A stretch of 64,000 bases of DNA, taken from NCBI GenBank assembly GCA_903919145.1, contig CAIXGW010000251.1, positions 1 through 64,000 of the forward strand. The letters run 5' to 3'. Positions within the stretch are counted from its first letter, which is position 1, and every line of letters starts with the position of its first letter. The stretch is from an uncultured Myxococcales bacterium (GTDB lineage Bacteria > Myxococcota_A > UBA9042). The notes below the pieces were generated by a model. That model was not told where the DNA came from, ran no database searches, and saw only the letters and a program-made list of their open reading frames with translations. Both the position numbers and the translations under genes were made by a program. Shown here piece after piece: positions 18,201 to 26,916 of the stretch.

Positions 18201-19795
18201 TGGCCCTTGGCGTCGGGCCCCATCGCCAGCCTCATGCCACCGCGCCACTCGACCCGCGGCAGCGGCTGCTGGATGAAGTCCAAAAAGGTGTCGCGGTCCA
18301 GGCTCAGGTCAGCGTCCAGGGCCACGTCCATGTCCAGCGGCCTACCGGTCGGCAGGTGGATGCGCACCGCCGTGCCCAGCCGCCCCTTGAGCCACCCCGC
18401 AGCCAGCGCCGGCGTCAGGCCAACAAGGCCCACCGAGCGGGCCATCAACGGCAGGTCGCCGCGCATGCCGTCGACAAAAAACTCACCGCGCACTTGATGT
18501 TCTGGGCGATCCAGCGCCATCTTGTACTCAATGCGCGGGCTGGTCAGCCAGCCACCATAGGCGTGCAGCTGGAGGTCCGTGCTGATCACCCGCATCGCCG
18601 CATCGCCGCGCGAGCCCGTTTCGACTTCGACCTTGCCGCGCAGCGCTTCGGTCTGAAAACCCGAGATCAGACCGCTGGCCGCCACGTCGCCCTGAGCCCA
18701 AAAGCCGTCGAGCAGGTCAAAGCGGAACTGCCCAACCACTGCCGCGCGGGCATCAAACAGATCCCCCAGCAGGTCGCGCAAGAAGGGCGACTTGCTTGAG
18801 GTCGCCAGCGCAAACTGGTCGGCGTGGATCCGGATGTCGCTGGCCATCTCGACGTCGATGCGGGCGCGGCTGATGACGGCATCCGGCTCGGCCAGTGGCT
18901 TGCGCCAATCCACCGGCGGCATCTGCACGCTGAGGCCATCTACCAACACCCGCTGCAAATCGCCTTCTACGCTGTCTAGTTGCAGCGATCCGGCCGGGAT
19001 CGGCGGCAGCAACCTCATGGCGTCCAGGGTCACCGCGACATGGCCTGCCACCGCCCGCTGCAAAGAGTACTGCACCTGCGGCGGCCTGCCGACCGGCACT
19101 TCGATCTGCGCGCCATTGCTGTCAAAATCAAGGGCGTGGCTGTCGATCTGCATCGCCGGCAGGTCCATGCGAAAGGCGGCGTCGCGCACCTTGGCCGCCC
19201 CCAGCCGCAGCCACACCGGCATGGGCTTGGCCGCGGGATCGGGCGGCTGGTCGAAGTCGACAAAGGCCGTGACCAGCCGCAGCCGCCCCTTGGCGTCGTT
19301 GTCCAAGACCACCAGCGGCGACTGCAGATCCAGCCGCGGCAGGCTCAGCCGCAGGGCCCCGGCGCGCAAGCCATCGACCAGCCGCGACGGCGCCAGCTCG
19401 ACCACCAGCAGCCGGGCCGACAGCACCACTTCGCCAAGCGGCTCGCGCACCTCTAGCTGATCCGCCACCAGCCGGACCCGCAGCTCGCCCTGCTCGACCA
19501 CCGGGCCGACCCGCAGGCTGCGCATCCGCAATTCGCCAGGCAGCACCTGACTGGCCACCTCGGAGCCGATGCGCGCCGCTGATGGGGAGTTGACCGCTAG
19601 GTACACCACGGTCGCCAGCCACACCAAGCCCACAATGCCCTGGATAGTCGCCAGATAGACGCTGCGCCCCAGCGACGCCAGCAGACGCGCCGCGCGCCGG
19701 CCCCAGCTGGGCTTGGGCGGCAGACCGGCATCGGGCTGGGTGGCAGGGGCGGCCAAAATCACTCCGCGGTGGCGTTGCAAGAGCAGAACGCACAA
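15245..19795 (-). CDS. TamB-like AsmA-family protein (DUF490)
   Basis: The product is about 1,516 residues, with one hydrophobic anchor near residues 48-68 followed by a very long periplasmic region of repeated short beta strands. The C-terminal TamB domain carries LDVLLQGIEVTSRV, GTLTSLEL and a final hydrophobic DVERGVLEFEG segment. TamB-type proteins form a lipid-conducting groove spanning the periplasm and work with TamA, whose gene overlaps the 3' end here. The start is uncertain: 19795 is a TTG, and another TTG at 19756 has GGAG a few bases upstream; no ATG precedes the anchor. Confidence 0.85.
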   Translation of the reverse strand: MCVLLLQRHRGVILAAPATQPDAGLPPKPSWGRRAARLLASLGRSVYLATIQGIVGLVWLATVVYLAVNSPSAARIGSEVASQVLPGELRMRSLRVGPVVEQGELRVRLVADQLEVREPLGEVVLSARLLVVELAPSRLVDGLRAGALRLSLPRLDLQSPLVVLDNDAKGRLRLVTAFVDFDQPPDPAAKPMPVWLRLGAAKVRDAAFRMDLPAMQIDSHALDFDSNGAQIEVPVGRPPQVQYSLQRAVAGHVAVTLDAMRLLPPIPAGSLQLDSVEGDLQRVLVDGLSVQMPPVDWRKPLAEPDAVISRARIDVEMASDIRIHADQFALATSSKSPFLRDLLGDLFDARAAVVGQFRFDLLDGFWAQGDVAASGLISGFQTEALRGKVEVETGSRGDAAMRVISTDLQLHAYGGWLTSPRIEYKMALDRPEHQVRGEFFVDGMRGDLPLMARSVGLVGLTPALAAGWLKGRLGTAVRIHLPTGRPLDMDVALDADLSLDRDTFLDFIQQPLPRVEWRGGMRLAMGPDAKGQQTLMVTLDRSRLRAKDAQGGGELLLDLQADGALDLTGPATALALSLWMPRMQAWLEPLGLPGYQGSLRLEAGQLRGKMLAWDAQAALTVAELVTPWLKVRRASAKMSLQSGVLGLGGLRVSTDFGEARGDFTMALFGGDWTVLRAKQPLLLKNFDMPAIDLAKAQAALKLTALPRVAGQASLRGGRVAMDAKNAKTTLQLSGQVAARQLDVAGERLDSLQGHIELIGQRAVLQDGRLRRRGDPADGSQDLRLAGRYHLGNGSFEGEIDLPMLQLQSLPSLGDLPMRGKVGLVAKAKGDAAGLEMQADVTMQDLAWAKIPIGSAKLHIAKTRDGPALLTSSEFFNNFQLMPGSQIDFKGMAPSGGQVRVATVGSIDPIRRLGMEKLPGMQIRLEGEANTILQMAGKALDWRVESAVPSGGLWVDMGSGVRPIRNTSVMLSTVTAKEINLSSTYFEVEGTPLELCGALLPQGEDKPMHLLAYAAGTLAVPRWGPLGASLASMDVQLDILPDPVVTADKRSQCLQGVAGRLRIEGGFPGDPLRIQGALRSHASSMVLRGLGEMTIAEGARLYLATSSKGLMTLMIPADQPLSMHLMDGDLTTSGTVRVLGDKLLSMNLRADGRELLVAKPKEYQLSVAPQVTLVGTDMDDPENRSITLAGKVKITDGTVSKAFNATTEVIANVTDRKVESYSKPLTETMPMLAEVQLDLDVLLQGIEVTSRVSAVKCDVVADGALKVGGTLTSLELRNNINVVEGSGSQVSMPYNNLVFDVERGVLEFEGDPSTPLIDALARIDIPVKAGSRSSSTATLSVSSELTSDSTQSTEIVQVFVGIKGHWGEKDMALKFSSNKGDSEADVQCLLAFRRRCNDEGGPGMRLTTDFLIGDTVNRAVLAVFQGLVDTLTFDFDALNLGFNAEVVKKFGKNISMGTRVQTGKENRYDADFSFRITDRLSLNGLWRRTRPLDTSTNSQTTIDTYESKLRYKVVLDD

Positions 19796-19902
19796 CCCGC
19801 CGAGTTTAGTCTAAGGATGGATCCGCTACCAACTTTCCGCCCTCAGCGGGCCCGGCGCCAGCGCCAATGGCTGTTGGGCCTGGCGCAGCGCGACGGGCCG
19901 GC

Positions 19903-21849
19903 TCAGAAGCCAAAGACGCCGTCCATGCAAAGCTGGATCGGAAAGCCGCCCAAGCTGCATGCCAAGCACACGGATTTGCAGGGGATAGTGCAGGTGACCT
20001 TGCCGGGAATCGCGTCTTTGGTCACGGTGCATTTGCCGCCGGAGTTGCAGGTGCCGGGCAGGTCCATCTCATCGCCGCACAGGCCCGGGTCGTAGGCGTA
20101 GGTGCAGGGCACGCTGGGCTTGGAGTAGCAGGCGCCGCCAGAGCACACGCCCACCGGGCACGCCGCTGAGGAAGCCGGGCACGGCAAGCCATTGCCGCCT
20201 TCTACGCTGTGCACGCAGCCGGTGCCGGGAACGCAAGAGTCCTTGGTGCACGGCGCGCCGTCGTTGCACTGGTTGACCAGGCCGGGCTTGCAGGTGCCGT
20301 TGAGGCAGTTGTCATTCTGGGTGCAGATGTTGCCGTCATCGCAGGGGATGCTGCTGGCCGGGTTGTGCTTGCAGATACCGCCGACGCAGACGTCGGTTGT
20401 GCAGGGCTTGCCGTCGTCGGTGCAGGTCTGGCCGTCGGTCAGCGGGTGCTCGCACTTGCCGGCGGTGCAGATGTCCGCAGTGCAGGGCTTGCCGTCTTCG
20501 GCGCACTTGGTGCCGTCGCTGGCCTGGGGGTGGCTGCACTTGCCGTTCTGGCACAGGTCTTGGGTGCACTGGATGCCGTCGTCGGGGCAGATGCCCTCGC
20601 TGGCGGGTGCGTGCTTGCAGCCGTCAATCGGGTTGCAGGAGTCGCTGGTGCACGGGTCCTTGTCATTGCAGTCCAGCTCGCTGCCGCCCATGCACTTGCC
20701 CGACACGCACTTGTCTACCTGGGTGCACAAGGAGCCGTCGTCGCAGACCAAGCCGCCCAGCTGGATGTGCTTGCAGGAGCCATCGGTGTTGCAGCTGTCT
20801 TTGGTGCACGGGTCGCCGTCTTCGCACAGGCCTTCGTCGGTGTCGCCGTTGCAGTTGTCGTCCACGCCGTTGCAGGCTTCGGGCGCGGGTTTCTTGCCGT
20901 CGCAAACCGCTTGGCCGTCTACGCATTCTTTGATCTGGCCCTTGCAGGTGCCAAACTCATTCTTGAGGTCGCAGGTGGCGCCGGCCTGAAAGTCGTCGGT
21001 CTTGCCGTTGCAGTCGTCGTCCAGGCCGTTGCACTCCTCGGGCTTGGCCACGGTGGCGTTGCAGGCCGTCAGACCGTCGGCCGTGCACTGGCGAAAGCCC
21101 TTGCAGGTGCCGTAGATGTTCTTGTTGGTGCAGCTGGTCTTTAGCCCCAACAGCTTGGCGTTGGAGCTGCACTCGCACAGCCCGTCGCGCCGGCACTGGT
21201 AGGTGTTCAGGCCGGTGTCTTTGTCGATGTTGGGCTCGCAGGTAAAGCCGTCTGGGCAGTCGGGCTTGATCTCGCTGCACGCCGCGCCGCAAAAGCTGCC
21301 AGAGTTGCCGCCAGTGCCGTACTGCAGACATACGTTGCCGGCCTTGCCATCGCTGTTGCAGCCCAGGTTGTCATCGCAGGGATCGCACAGGAATTTGAAC
21401 TTGGGGGCGCAGTAGTAGCCCTTGTCTGAGGTGCCGGGGATGACTTCTTCGACGCACTGATAGCCGGTGGGGCAGGTGCCGCAGAACTTGGTGCACATCT
21501 TGCCGGTGGTGGTCAGCGGGCTTTCGATGCACAAGCCGGTGTTGCACTCTTCGGCTTCTGTACACGGCCAGCCGAATTCGCCTTGCACCGGGCCAGTGTC
21601 TTTGGGGGGCAGCTCCAAAGTCAGGGTATCGCTGCCAAACAGACCGCCGCTGTCTTCCAGGGCGGCGCTGTCGCCAAAGCCGCCGCTGCCATCGGCGTTG
21701 ACCATGGTGCCGTCCACGGTGTTTTCGCTGCAGCCGCTGGCCAGAGCGGCGATCAGCCAACAGCCGACCAACCACAGGCGCGCGCCGCCGCTACCGACCC
21801 AGAAGCCGGCCGTTGGGCTCACTGGGGTCGCTGGTCTGGTTGGCCGCAT
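19903..21849 (-). CDS. Cysteine-rich lipoprotein with CTDC-like and MopE-like motifs
   Basis: The 648-residue product starts at an ATG with GGAGG five bases upstream. The signal peptide ends ASGC (Cys40); an earlier LVGC at Cys30 is a less likely site. An Asp/Gly-rich spacer is followed by a cysteine-rich body. Two motifs, CNGLDDDCNGKTDD and CNGVDDNCNGDTDE, match the MopE-like metal-binding signature, and many CDDGxxCT-type units follow. The N-terminal cysteine block (FGWPCTEAEECNTGLC and following) has the same layout as that of the lipoprotein at 1824, so the two are paralogues, but this one lacks the propeller domain. It is presumably a disulfide-rich surface protein. Confidence 0.82.
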   Translation of the reverse strand: MRPTRPATPVSPTAGFWVGSGGARLWLVGCWLIAALASGCSENTVDGTMVNADGSGGFGDSAALEDSGGLFGSDTLTLELPPKDTGPVQGEFGWPCTEAEECNTGLCIESPLTTTGKMCTKFCGTCPTGYQCVEEVIPGTSDKGYYCAPKFKFLCDPCDDNLGCNSDGKAGNVCLQYGTGGNSGSFCGAACSEIKPDCPDGFTCEPNIDKDTGLNTYQCRRDGLCECSSNAKLLGLKTSCTNKNIYGTCKGFRQCTADGLTACNATVAKPEECNGLDDDCNGKTDDFQAGATCDLKNEFGTCKGQIKECVDGQAVCDGKKPAPEACNGVDDNCNGDTDEGLCEDGDPCTKDSCNTDGSCKHIQLGGLVCDDGSLCTQVDKCVSGKCMGGSELDCNDKDPCTSDSCNPIDGCKHAPASEGICPDDGIQCTQDLCQNGKCSHPQASDGTKCAEDGKPCTADICTAGKCEHPLTDGQTCTDDGKPCTTDVCVGGICKHNPASSIPCDDGNICTQNDNCLNGTCKPGLVNQCNDGAPCTKDSCVPGTGCVHSVEGGNGLPCPASSAACPVGVCSGGACYSKPSVPCTYAYDPGLCGDEMDLPGTCNSGGKCTVTKDAIPGKVTCTIPCKSVCLACSLGGFPIQLCMDGVFGF

Positions 21850-22054
21850 GACACCTCCGAACGGTTCGCAGCCCGCGGCGGGGCGCCGGCGGTTCTGCCA
21901 CTGAACTTTACAGGATACGGGCCGCCGCGCCCAGCGGCAACCACCGCCGGTCCAAAGGGGTGCGGCCAGACCCCAAAAGAGTCGCGCCTTGGCAAACTCG
22001 CCGCGCGGTGGTAGACGCCCAGGCTGCCCGCCAACGGCCGCTGCCAAGGAACCC

Positions 22055-22822
22055 ATGCACCGCCTGATCACGATTGCCATCAGCCACTACTGCGAAAAAG
22101 TGCGCTGGGCCCTGGAGTTGGCTGGCGAGCCCTACCAAGAGAGCGCCCACCTGCCGCTGCTGCACTGGGGCTATAGCCTGACCGCCGGCGCTGGGCGCAC
22201 GGTGCCAGCCCTGGTGACCAAGGAAGGCGAAGTCCTGGGCGATTCGACCGACATCCTGCTGTGGCTCGACCGCCGCCACCCCCAGCTGGGGCTGTATGGC
22301 AGCGACGACGCCCAGCGCCAGGAGATCGCGGCGCTAGAAGACCTGCTGGATGAGAAGCTGGGACCGGCCACCCGGCGCTGGGGCTACTTCCACCTGCTGC
22401 CAGACAAGGCCCTGACCCTGCGCTATGCCAGCCAAGGGGTGCCGCCGACAGAACTGCTGATCATGAAGGCAAGTTTTCCGCTGGCGCGGCGGCTGCTGCG
22501 CCGCGGCCTGGGCATTGACGCCGCTGGGACCGAGCGATCGGTGGTGCGGATGCGCGAAATTCTGGCCCTGCTCAGCGAAAAACTCAGCGATGGCCGGTTG
22601 TTCTTGGCGGGCAACCAGCTGACGACGGCTGACCTGACCTTTGCTGCACTGGCCAGCCCGCTGCTGCAGCCGCCTGAGCACCCCCTGCCGTTTCCGCCGT
22701 TGGACCAGCTGCCAGGGGCCATGCGCGCCGAGGTGGAAGCGGCGCGGGCGACCCTGGCCGGGCAGCATGGGCTCAAGCTCTACCGCGAGCATCGCCGCAA
22801 GGCGCCGGCTCAGCCGAGCTAG
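22055..22822 (+). CDS. Glutathione S-transferase-like protein
   Basis: This 255-residue protein starts MHRLITIAISHYCEKVRW; the HYCEKVR segment at the beginning of a thioredoxin-fold domain is characteristic of GST-N domains. VPALV gives the cis-proline glutathione-binding element and DSTDIL gives the following Ser/Thr position. A helical C-terminal domain with LTTADLTFAALASPLL completes the fold. The ATG at 22055 has AAGGAA directly upstream. It likely binds glutathione or a related thiol; the substrate is unknown. It is divergent from the cysteine-rich lipoprotein gene and convergent with the glycosyltransferase, whose stop is 10 bp away. Confidence 0.8.
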   Translation: MHRLITIAISHYCEKVRWALELAGEPYQESAHLPLLHWGYSLTAGAGRTVPALVTKEGEVLGDSTDILLWLDRRHPQLGLYGSDDAQRQEIAALEDLLDEKLGPATRRWGYFHLLPDKALTLRYASQGVPPTELLIMKASFPLARRLLRRGLGIDAAGTERSVVRMREILALLSEKLSDGRLFLAGNQLTTADLTFAALASPLLQPPEHPLPFPPLDQLPGAMRAEVEAARATLAGQHGLKLYREHRRKAPAQPS

Positions 22823-22831
22823 AAGCGCCGA

Positions 22832-23944
22832 TCACCCCGGCAGCAGCAGCCACAAGTACTGATCTGTGCAGACGGACTCTGAGAAATCCTGAGCCCGCTG
22901 CCGCAACAACTCCGCATCAATGGGCCTGTCCAGCGCCTGGACCAGCGCCCCTGCCAGCGCCGGTGCATTGCGGGTGGGCACCAGCGGCCCCAGCCGCCCC
23001 TCCTGCAGGATCTCGCGCGGCCCAAAGCGGCAGTCGGTGGCCACCACCTGGGTGCCACAAGCCAAAGCCTCGATCAGCACCGTCGGCAGGGCTTCATACT
23101 CAGAAGAGAGCGCAAACACCGCGGCATGGCGCAGCGCCGCCGCCGAATTCTCTGTCCATCCAGGCAGCTGCACGCAATCCTGCAGCCCCAACGTCGCCAC
23201 CTGAGCCTGCAGGTCGCCGCGCAGCTCGCCTTCGCCATAGATCAGCAGCCGCGCCGGCCGCTGGCGCGCCAGCAACGCAAAGGCCTGGATTAGCGTGGCG
23301 AAATCCTTTGCCGCACACAGGCGGCCCATGCCGACCACCACCGGCGGCTGGCCCGGCTGCAGCCACGGATGATCGGGCTTCTCCTCAGCTTTTTGCAGCA
23401 GCTCCGCCGTCACGACCGGATTGTAGATGACCTGAACCTTGGTGCGCAGCCACGGAAACAGCAGGCGCAGCTCGTCAGCCAGCCCGGTCGACACCGCCAC
23501 CACCGCATCGGTCAGCCACAGCTGACTGCGCAGAGCAATCGGCAACCACCTGTCGTGCAACGGGACTTTGGCCGCCGCCCTCATCACCGTGGCGTTGTGC
23601 AGCACCGCCACCACCCGCGTATCGACCCTGGCCAGCCGCCGCGCCACCGCCGCCACCACCGCGGCGCTGTCCATCACCGCCAGAAGCGCTGCCGGACGAT
23701 GTTCTTTGAGGTAGGCCGCCAAAGGCCGCGCCGCCAGCAGCGTGCGCTTGGCGGGAAGCTCGATGATGCGCACCTGCGGTGGAATTCTAGCGAGGTGGGG
23801 GCCTTCTGCACGGATCAGCAGCAGGTCGACCTGGATGCCGCGCTGGACCAAGGCGTTGATCAGGTTGGCAGTGACCCGCTCCGCCCCACCACCGTTGAGG
23901 TTGGGAATCAGCACCGCGATGCGCTGGGATGGAAGGTGGGTCAA
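22832..23944 (-). CDS. GT4-family glycosyltransferase
   Basis: The product is about 370 residues with the GT-B fold of family GT4. The N-terminal domain starts IAVLIPNLNGGGAERV, a typical glycine-rich acceptor or donor loop. The linker VIYNPV and GMGRLCAAKDF lead into the nucleotide-sugar domain, with ALSSEYEALPTVLIEALACG as the E-x7-E donor-binding motif. It probably transfers a sugar in polysaccharide or glycolipid assembly at the cytoplasmic face. The start is not certain: a TTG at 23944 has GGAG five bases upstream and puts the conserved strand at residue 8, while an in-frame GTG at 24007 would add 21 low-quality residues. Confidence 0.85.
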   Translation of the reverse strand: MTHLPSQRIAVLIPNLNGGGAERVTANLINALVQRGIQVDLLLIRAEGPHLARIPPQVRIIELPAKRTLLAARPLAAYLKEHRPAALLAVMDSAAVVAAVARRLARVDTRVVAVLHNATVMRAAAKVPLHDRWLPIALRSQLWLTDAVVAVSTGLADELRLLFPWLRTKVQVIYNPVVTAELLQKAEEKPDHPWLQPGQPPVVVGMGRLCAAKDFATLIQAFALLARQRPARLLIYGEGELRGDLQAQVATLGLQDCVQLPGWTENSAAALRHAAVFALSSEYEALPTVLIEALACGTQVVATDCRFGPREILQEGRLGPLVPTRNAPALAGALVQALDRPIDAELLRQRAQDFSESVCTDQYLWLLLPG

Positions 23945-24157
23945 GGCGGCTCCGTGGCGACGGCGCGGCTGGCCCAAAGCAGCTGGCCCGCGCCCCACCG
24001 TACCCACTGGGGGCCCGGGCCGTCAAGGTCATCCCGGCGGAGCGTGCTGCCACAATTTCCGCAATTCCTAAATGTCGGCAAGGACATGACCCAAGGGGAG
24101 GCAGAGCCGGTGGGGGCAGTGTCTGATGGAGGCCAGCATCGTTTTTCCGCCGGGCTC

Positions 24158-24166
24158 TGCTATGCT
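24158..24166 (+). promoter_or_regulatory. Candidate extended -10 element
   Basis: TG-C-TATGCT at 24158-24166 fits an extended -10 box, about 25 bp upstream of the acylase start codon. No convincing -35 hexamer is present. Confidence 0.35.
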
Positions 24167-24190
24167 GCGGGCCACCAACGGGAGGAACGG

Positions 24191-26857
24191 ATGACGGATC
24201 GCACACAAGTCAGGCAGAAAGCGACAGCGTGGACCCTGGCACTGGGTCTAGCTGCGCTGGTCGGTACAGCGGCGTGTTCTGAGGAAGAGGCAGCAAAGCC
24301 GGATACCTCAAATACAGACGTCCATTCAGACGCCATGGCCGACACGACCGCCGACGTTGCCGCCGACGCCACCGCAACCGCCGATGTCGCCAGCGCAGAC
24401 GTGGCGGACGCTCAAGCGGTCGACACCTACAGTTGGGCCCCCAAGAAATACAAGGCCTCGATCCGCTGGACCAGCTACGGCATCCCGCACATCCAAGGCG
24501 CCACCTTGGGCGACGCCGCCTTTGGCCAGGGCTACGCGTTTGCCAAGGAAAATCTCTGTACGCTGGCCGACCAGATCGTCAAAGTGCGCTCGCAGCGCAG
24601 CAAGTACTTTGGCCCCGGCGCGGCCGACATCCACGTCGAGAGCGACTTTGGCTACCACGCTCTGCGGGTGATGCACTACGCCCACACGGCCTGGCAGTCG
24701 GGCAAAATGAGCCCAGAAAGCAAGGAAGCTCTTGAGGGTTACGCCGCCGGCTTCAACCACCGGATGCAAGAAGCTGGGCCCAGCGGCTGGCCCACCGCGT
24801 GCAAGAACGCCAAGTGGGTGACCCCGGTGCAGCCCGTTGAGCTGCTGGCCTATTACCACGACTTGGCGCTGCTGGCCTCTGGACGCAACCTCAAGAAGTA
24901 CCTGGCCTTCACTGCGGTGCCAGAGAAGACTACGGGTGCCGTAGCGCCGCTGCTGCTGCCCAAGGGCATGGAAGCGCCGCAGAGTTTTGAGCAGTGGTGC
25001 GACACGGACGCACGCTTGGCCGAAGCCACCAGCGAGTTCAAGGAGATGCGCGAACACACCCTTGGCAGCAATGGCTGGGGCGTGGGCGCAGAGAAGAGCG
25101 AGAGCGGCCAGGGCCTGGTGGTCGGCAACCCGCACTTTCCGTGGTTTGGCGAATTGCGCTTGTGGGAGTCGCACTTGACCGTGCCCGGTGTGCTGGACGT
25201 GCAGGGCGCCACCCTGTCGGGCGTGCCGCTGGTGCTGATTGGCCACAACCAGCACCTGGCGTTTACGGCTACGGTTTCCGCCTCGACCAAGTTCACGGTC
25301 TACAAGATGGCGCTGGACCCCGCCGACCCCACGGCTTATGTGATCGATGGCAAGTCGCAGAAGATGACTTCGCACCAGGCATCGGTGGAGATCCTGCAGC
25401 CCGACGGCAAGATCAAGAGCGAAACCCGCACCTTCTGGCGCACCCACTTCGGTCCCATCGCGGTCATCGGAGGAATCGCCGAGTGGACGCCAGAGACCGC
25501 CTGGGCCCTGCGCGACGCCAATGAAGCGCACAGCACCATTCTTGAGCATTTCATGCGCGTCAACATGGCCAAGTCGGTGGCAGAGCTGCAAAAAGTCTGC
25601 GAGACGACCCAAGGCAACCCCTGGACCAACACCATGGCCGCTGACGACACCGGCGGCGCCTTCTACAGCGAGTCGCACAGCACGCCCAATCTGTCTGCCA
25701 AGACCATTGCGGAGTGGAAAGCCGGGGTCGACGGCGGCAACGCCATCACCAAGCTAGCCTGGGACAATGGCATGATCCTGCTCGACGGCGCTAAGGGCTA
25801 CAACCAGTGGCAAGAGGAGCCAGGATCGCGCGCGCCAGGCCTCGTGCCGTTTGCCAAGACACCGCACCAGATCCGCCAGGACTACGTGCTCAACGCCAAT
25901 GACTCGCACTGGCTGAGCAACGCCAGCGCACCTTTGGAGGGCTACCCCTTCCCGTACGGCCCGGAAAAGACGCTACGCTCGCACCGCACCCGCCTGAACC
26001 TGAGGATGATGACCGAGGCCGGCGGCGCGTCGGGCAGCGATGGCAAGTTCAGCGCCGAGGAGCTGCGAACCATGGTTCACAACGGCCGCGTCAACTCGGC
26101 GGAGACCTATCGCGCAGACCTGGTCGCGCGCTGCAAGCCCGGCACGGTGGTGCAGGCCGCCATCGACGGCGAAGCGTTGGCCGCTGTGGACTTGTCAGAG
26201 GCCTGCTCCGTCCTCGCTGCTTGGGACGGCACCTACTTGCCGACCAGCAAGGGCGCCGTGCTGTGGCGCGAATTCTGGGCTGCGCCAGACGGTCCCAGCC
26301 CATTTAGCTACAAGCCCTTTGACGTGAAAGACCCGCTCAACACTCCGAGTGGGTTCAAACTTGCACCGGCTACTGGCGATGACCCCTACCTGCAGGTGCT
26401 GGCGCGCGGCGTGCTGGCGCTCAAGAAGGGCAGCCGATCGCTGGATGCCACCATCGGCGAGCTGCAGTACTCCATGAAGGGCGACCTGCGCATCAGCATC
26501 CCAGGCGCCACCCACAGCGAAGGCGCGTTCCAGGTCATCGCTGGCAGCCTGAGCAACAATGACACGCTGTTGCCCAAGATGCCCTTCCCTGCCTACGTGA
26601 CCAAGAAGGCCTCGCCGCTGACCAAGGAAGGCTATCCGGTAGGCTACGGCAGCTCCTTTGTGATGGTGGTCGAGCTTGGCAAGACCGGCCCCAAGGGCCA
26701 GGCGATCATCACCTACAGCCAGTCGCCCGATCCGCAGTCGCCGAACTTTGCCGATCAGACCCAGCTGTTCAGCCAGCGCAAGTTCCGACCGATGCTGTGG
26801 ACCGACGCCGAGATCGCCGCCGACCCGGCCTACAAGGTTCAGGACGTCGCCAACTGA
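24191..26857 (+). CDS. Penicillin acylase-family (Ntn-hydrolase) lipoprotein
   Basis: The 888-residue protein has the alpha-linker-beta precursor layout of the S45 penicillin acylase family. GGAGG precedes the ATG at 24191. The signal ends TAAC (Cys29), followed by about 50 residues rich in Asp, Ala and Thr. The alpha region has GIPHIQG and a GQGYAFAKENL helix. The autocatalytic Ser nucleophile is S293 in LGSNGWGVG, followed by VVGNPHFPW and GHNQHLAFTAT. Members cleave amide bonds of penicillins, cephalosporins or N-acyl-homoserine lactones after self-processing. Most are soluble in the periplasm, so a lipid-anchored form is notable. The substrate cannot be predicted from sequence. Confidence 0.88.
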   Translation: MTDRTQVRQKATAWTLALGLAALVGTAACSEEEAAKPDTSNTDVHSDAMADTTADVAADATATADVASADVADAQAVDTYSWAPKKYKASIRWTSYGIPHIQGATLGDAAFGQGYAFAKENLCTLADQIVKVRSQRSKYFGPGAADIHVESDFGYHALRVMHYAHTAWQSGKMSPESKEALEGYAAGFNHRMQEAGPSGWPTACKNAKWVTPVQPVELLAYYHDLALLASGRNLKKYLAFTAVPEKTTGAVAPLLLPKGMEAPQSFEQWCDTDARLAEATSEFKEMREHTLGSNGWGVGAEKSESGQGLVVGNPHFPWFGELRLWESHLTVPGVLDVQGATLSGVPLVLIGHNQHLAFTATVSASTKFTVYKMALDPADPTAYVIDGKSQKMTSHQASVEILQPDGKIKSETRTFWRTHFGPIAVIGGIAEWTPETAWALRDANEAHSTILEHFMRVNMAKSVAELQKVCETTQGNPWTNTMAADDTGGAFYSESHSTPNLSAKTIAEWKAGVDGGNAITKLAWDNGMILLDGAKGYNQWQEEPGSRAPGLVPFAKTPHQIRQDYVLNANDSHWLSNASAPLEGYPFPYGPEKTLRSHRTRLNLRMMTEAGGASGSDGKFSAEELRTMVHNGRVNSAETYRADLVARCKPGTVVQAAIDGEALAAVDLSEACSVLAAWDGTYLPTSKGAVLWREFWAAPDGPSPFSYKPFDVKDPLNTPSGFKLAPATGDDPYLQVLARGVLALKKGSRSLDATIGELQYSMKGDLRISIPGATHSEGAFQVIAGSLSNNDTLLPKMPFPAYVTKKASPLTKEGYPVGYGSSFVMVVELGKTGPKGQAIITYSQSPDPQSPNFADQTQLFSQRKFRPMLWTDAEIAADPAYKVQDVAN

Positions 26858-26916
26858 GATCTGGCCGGTGACCTGGGGCCTGGCCGGTGGCGCAGGGCTG
26901 TGTGGGCGGCGCAGGC

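Noticed and set aside
20209-21144. 311-codon hydrophobic-looking frame on the plus strand
   Set aside because: It is the antisense of the cysteine-rich lipoprotein at 19903-21849 and mimics a membrane protein because of repeat composition.
23369-24190. N-terminal extension of the penicillin acylase frame by 274 codons
   Set aside because: The extension overlaps the GT4 gene on the other strand. The signal peptide and GGAGG site define the start at 24191.
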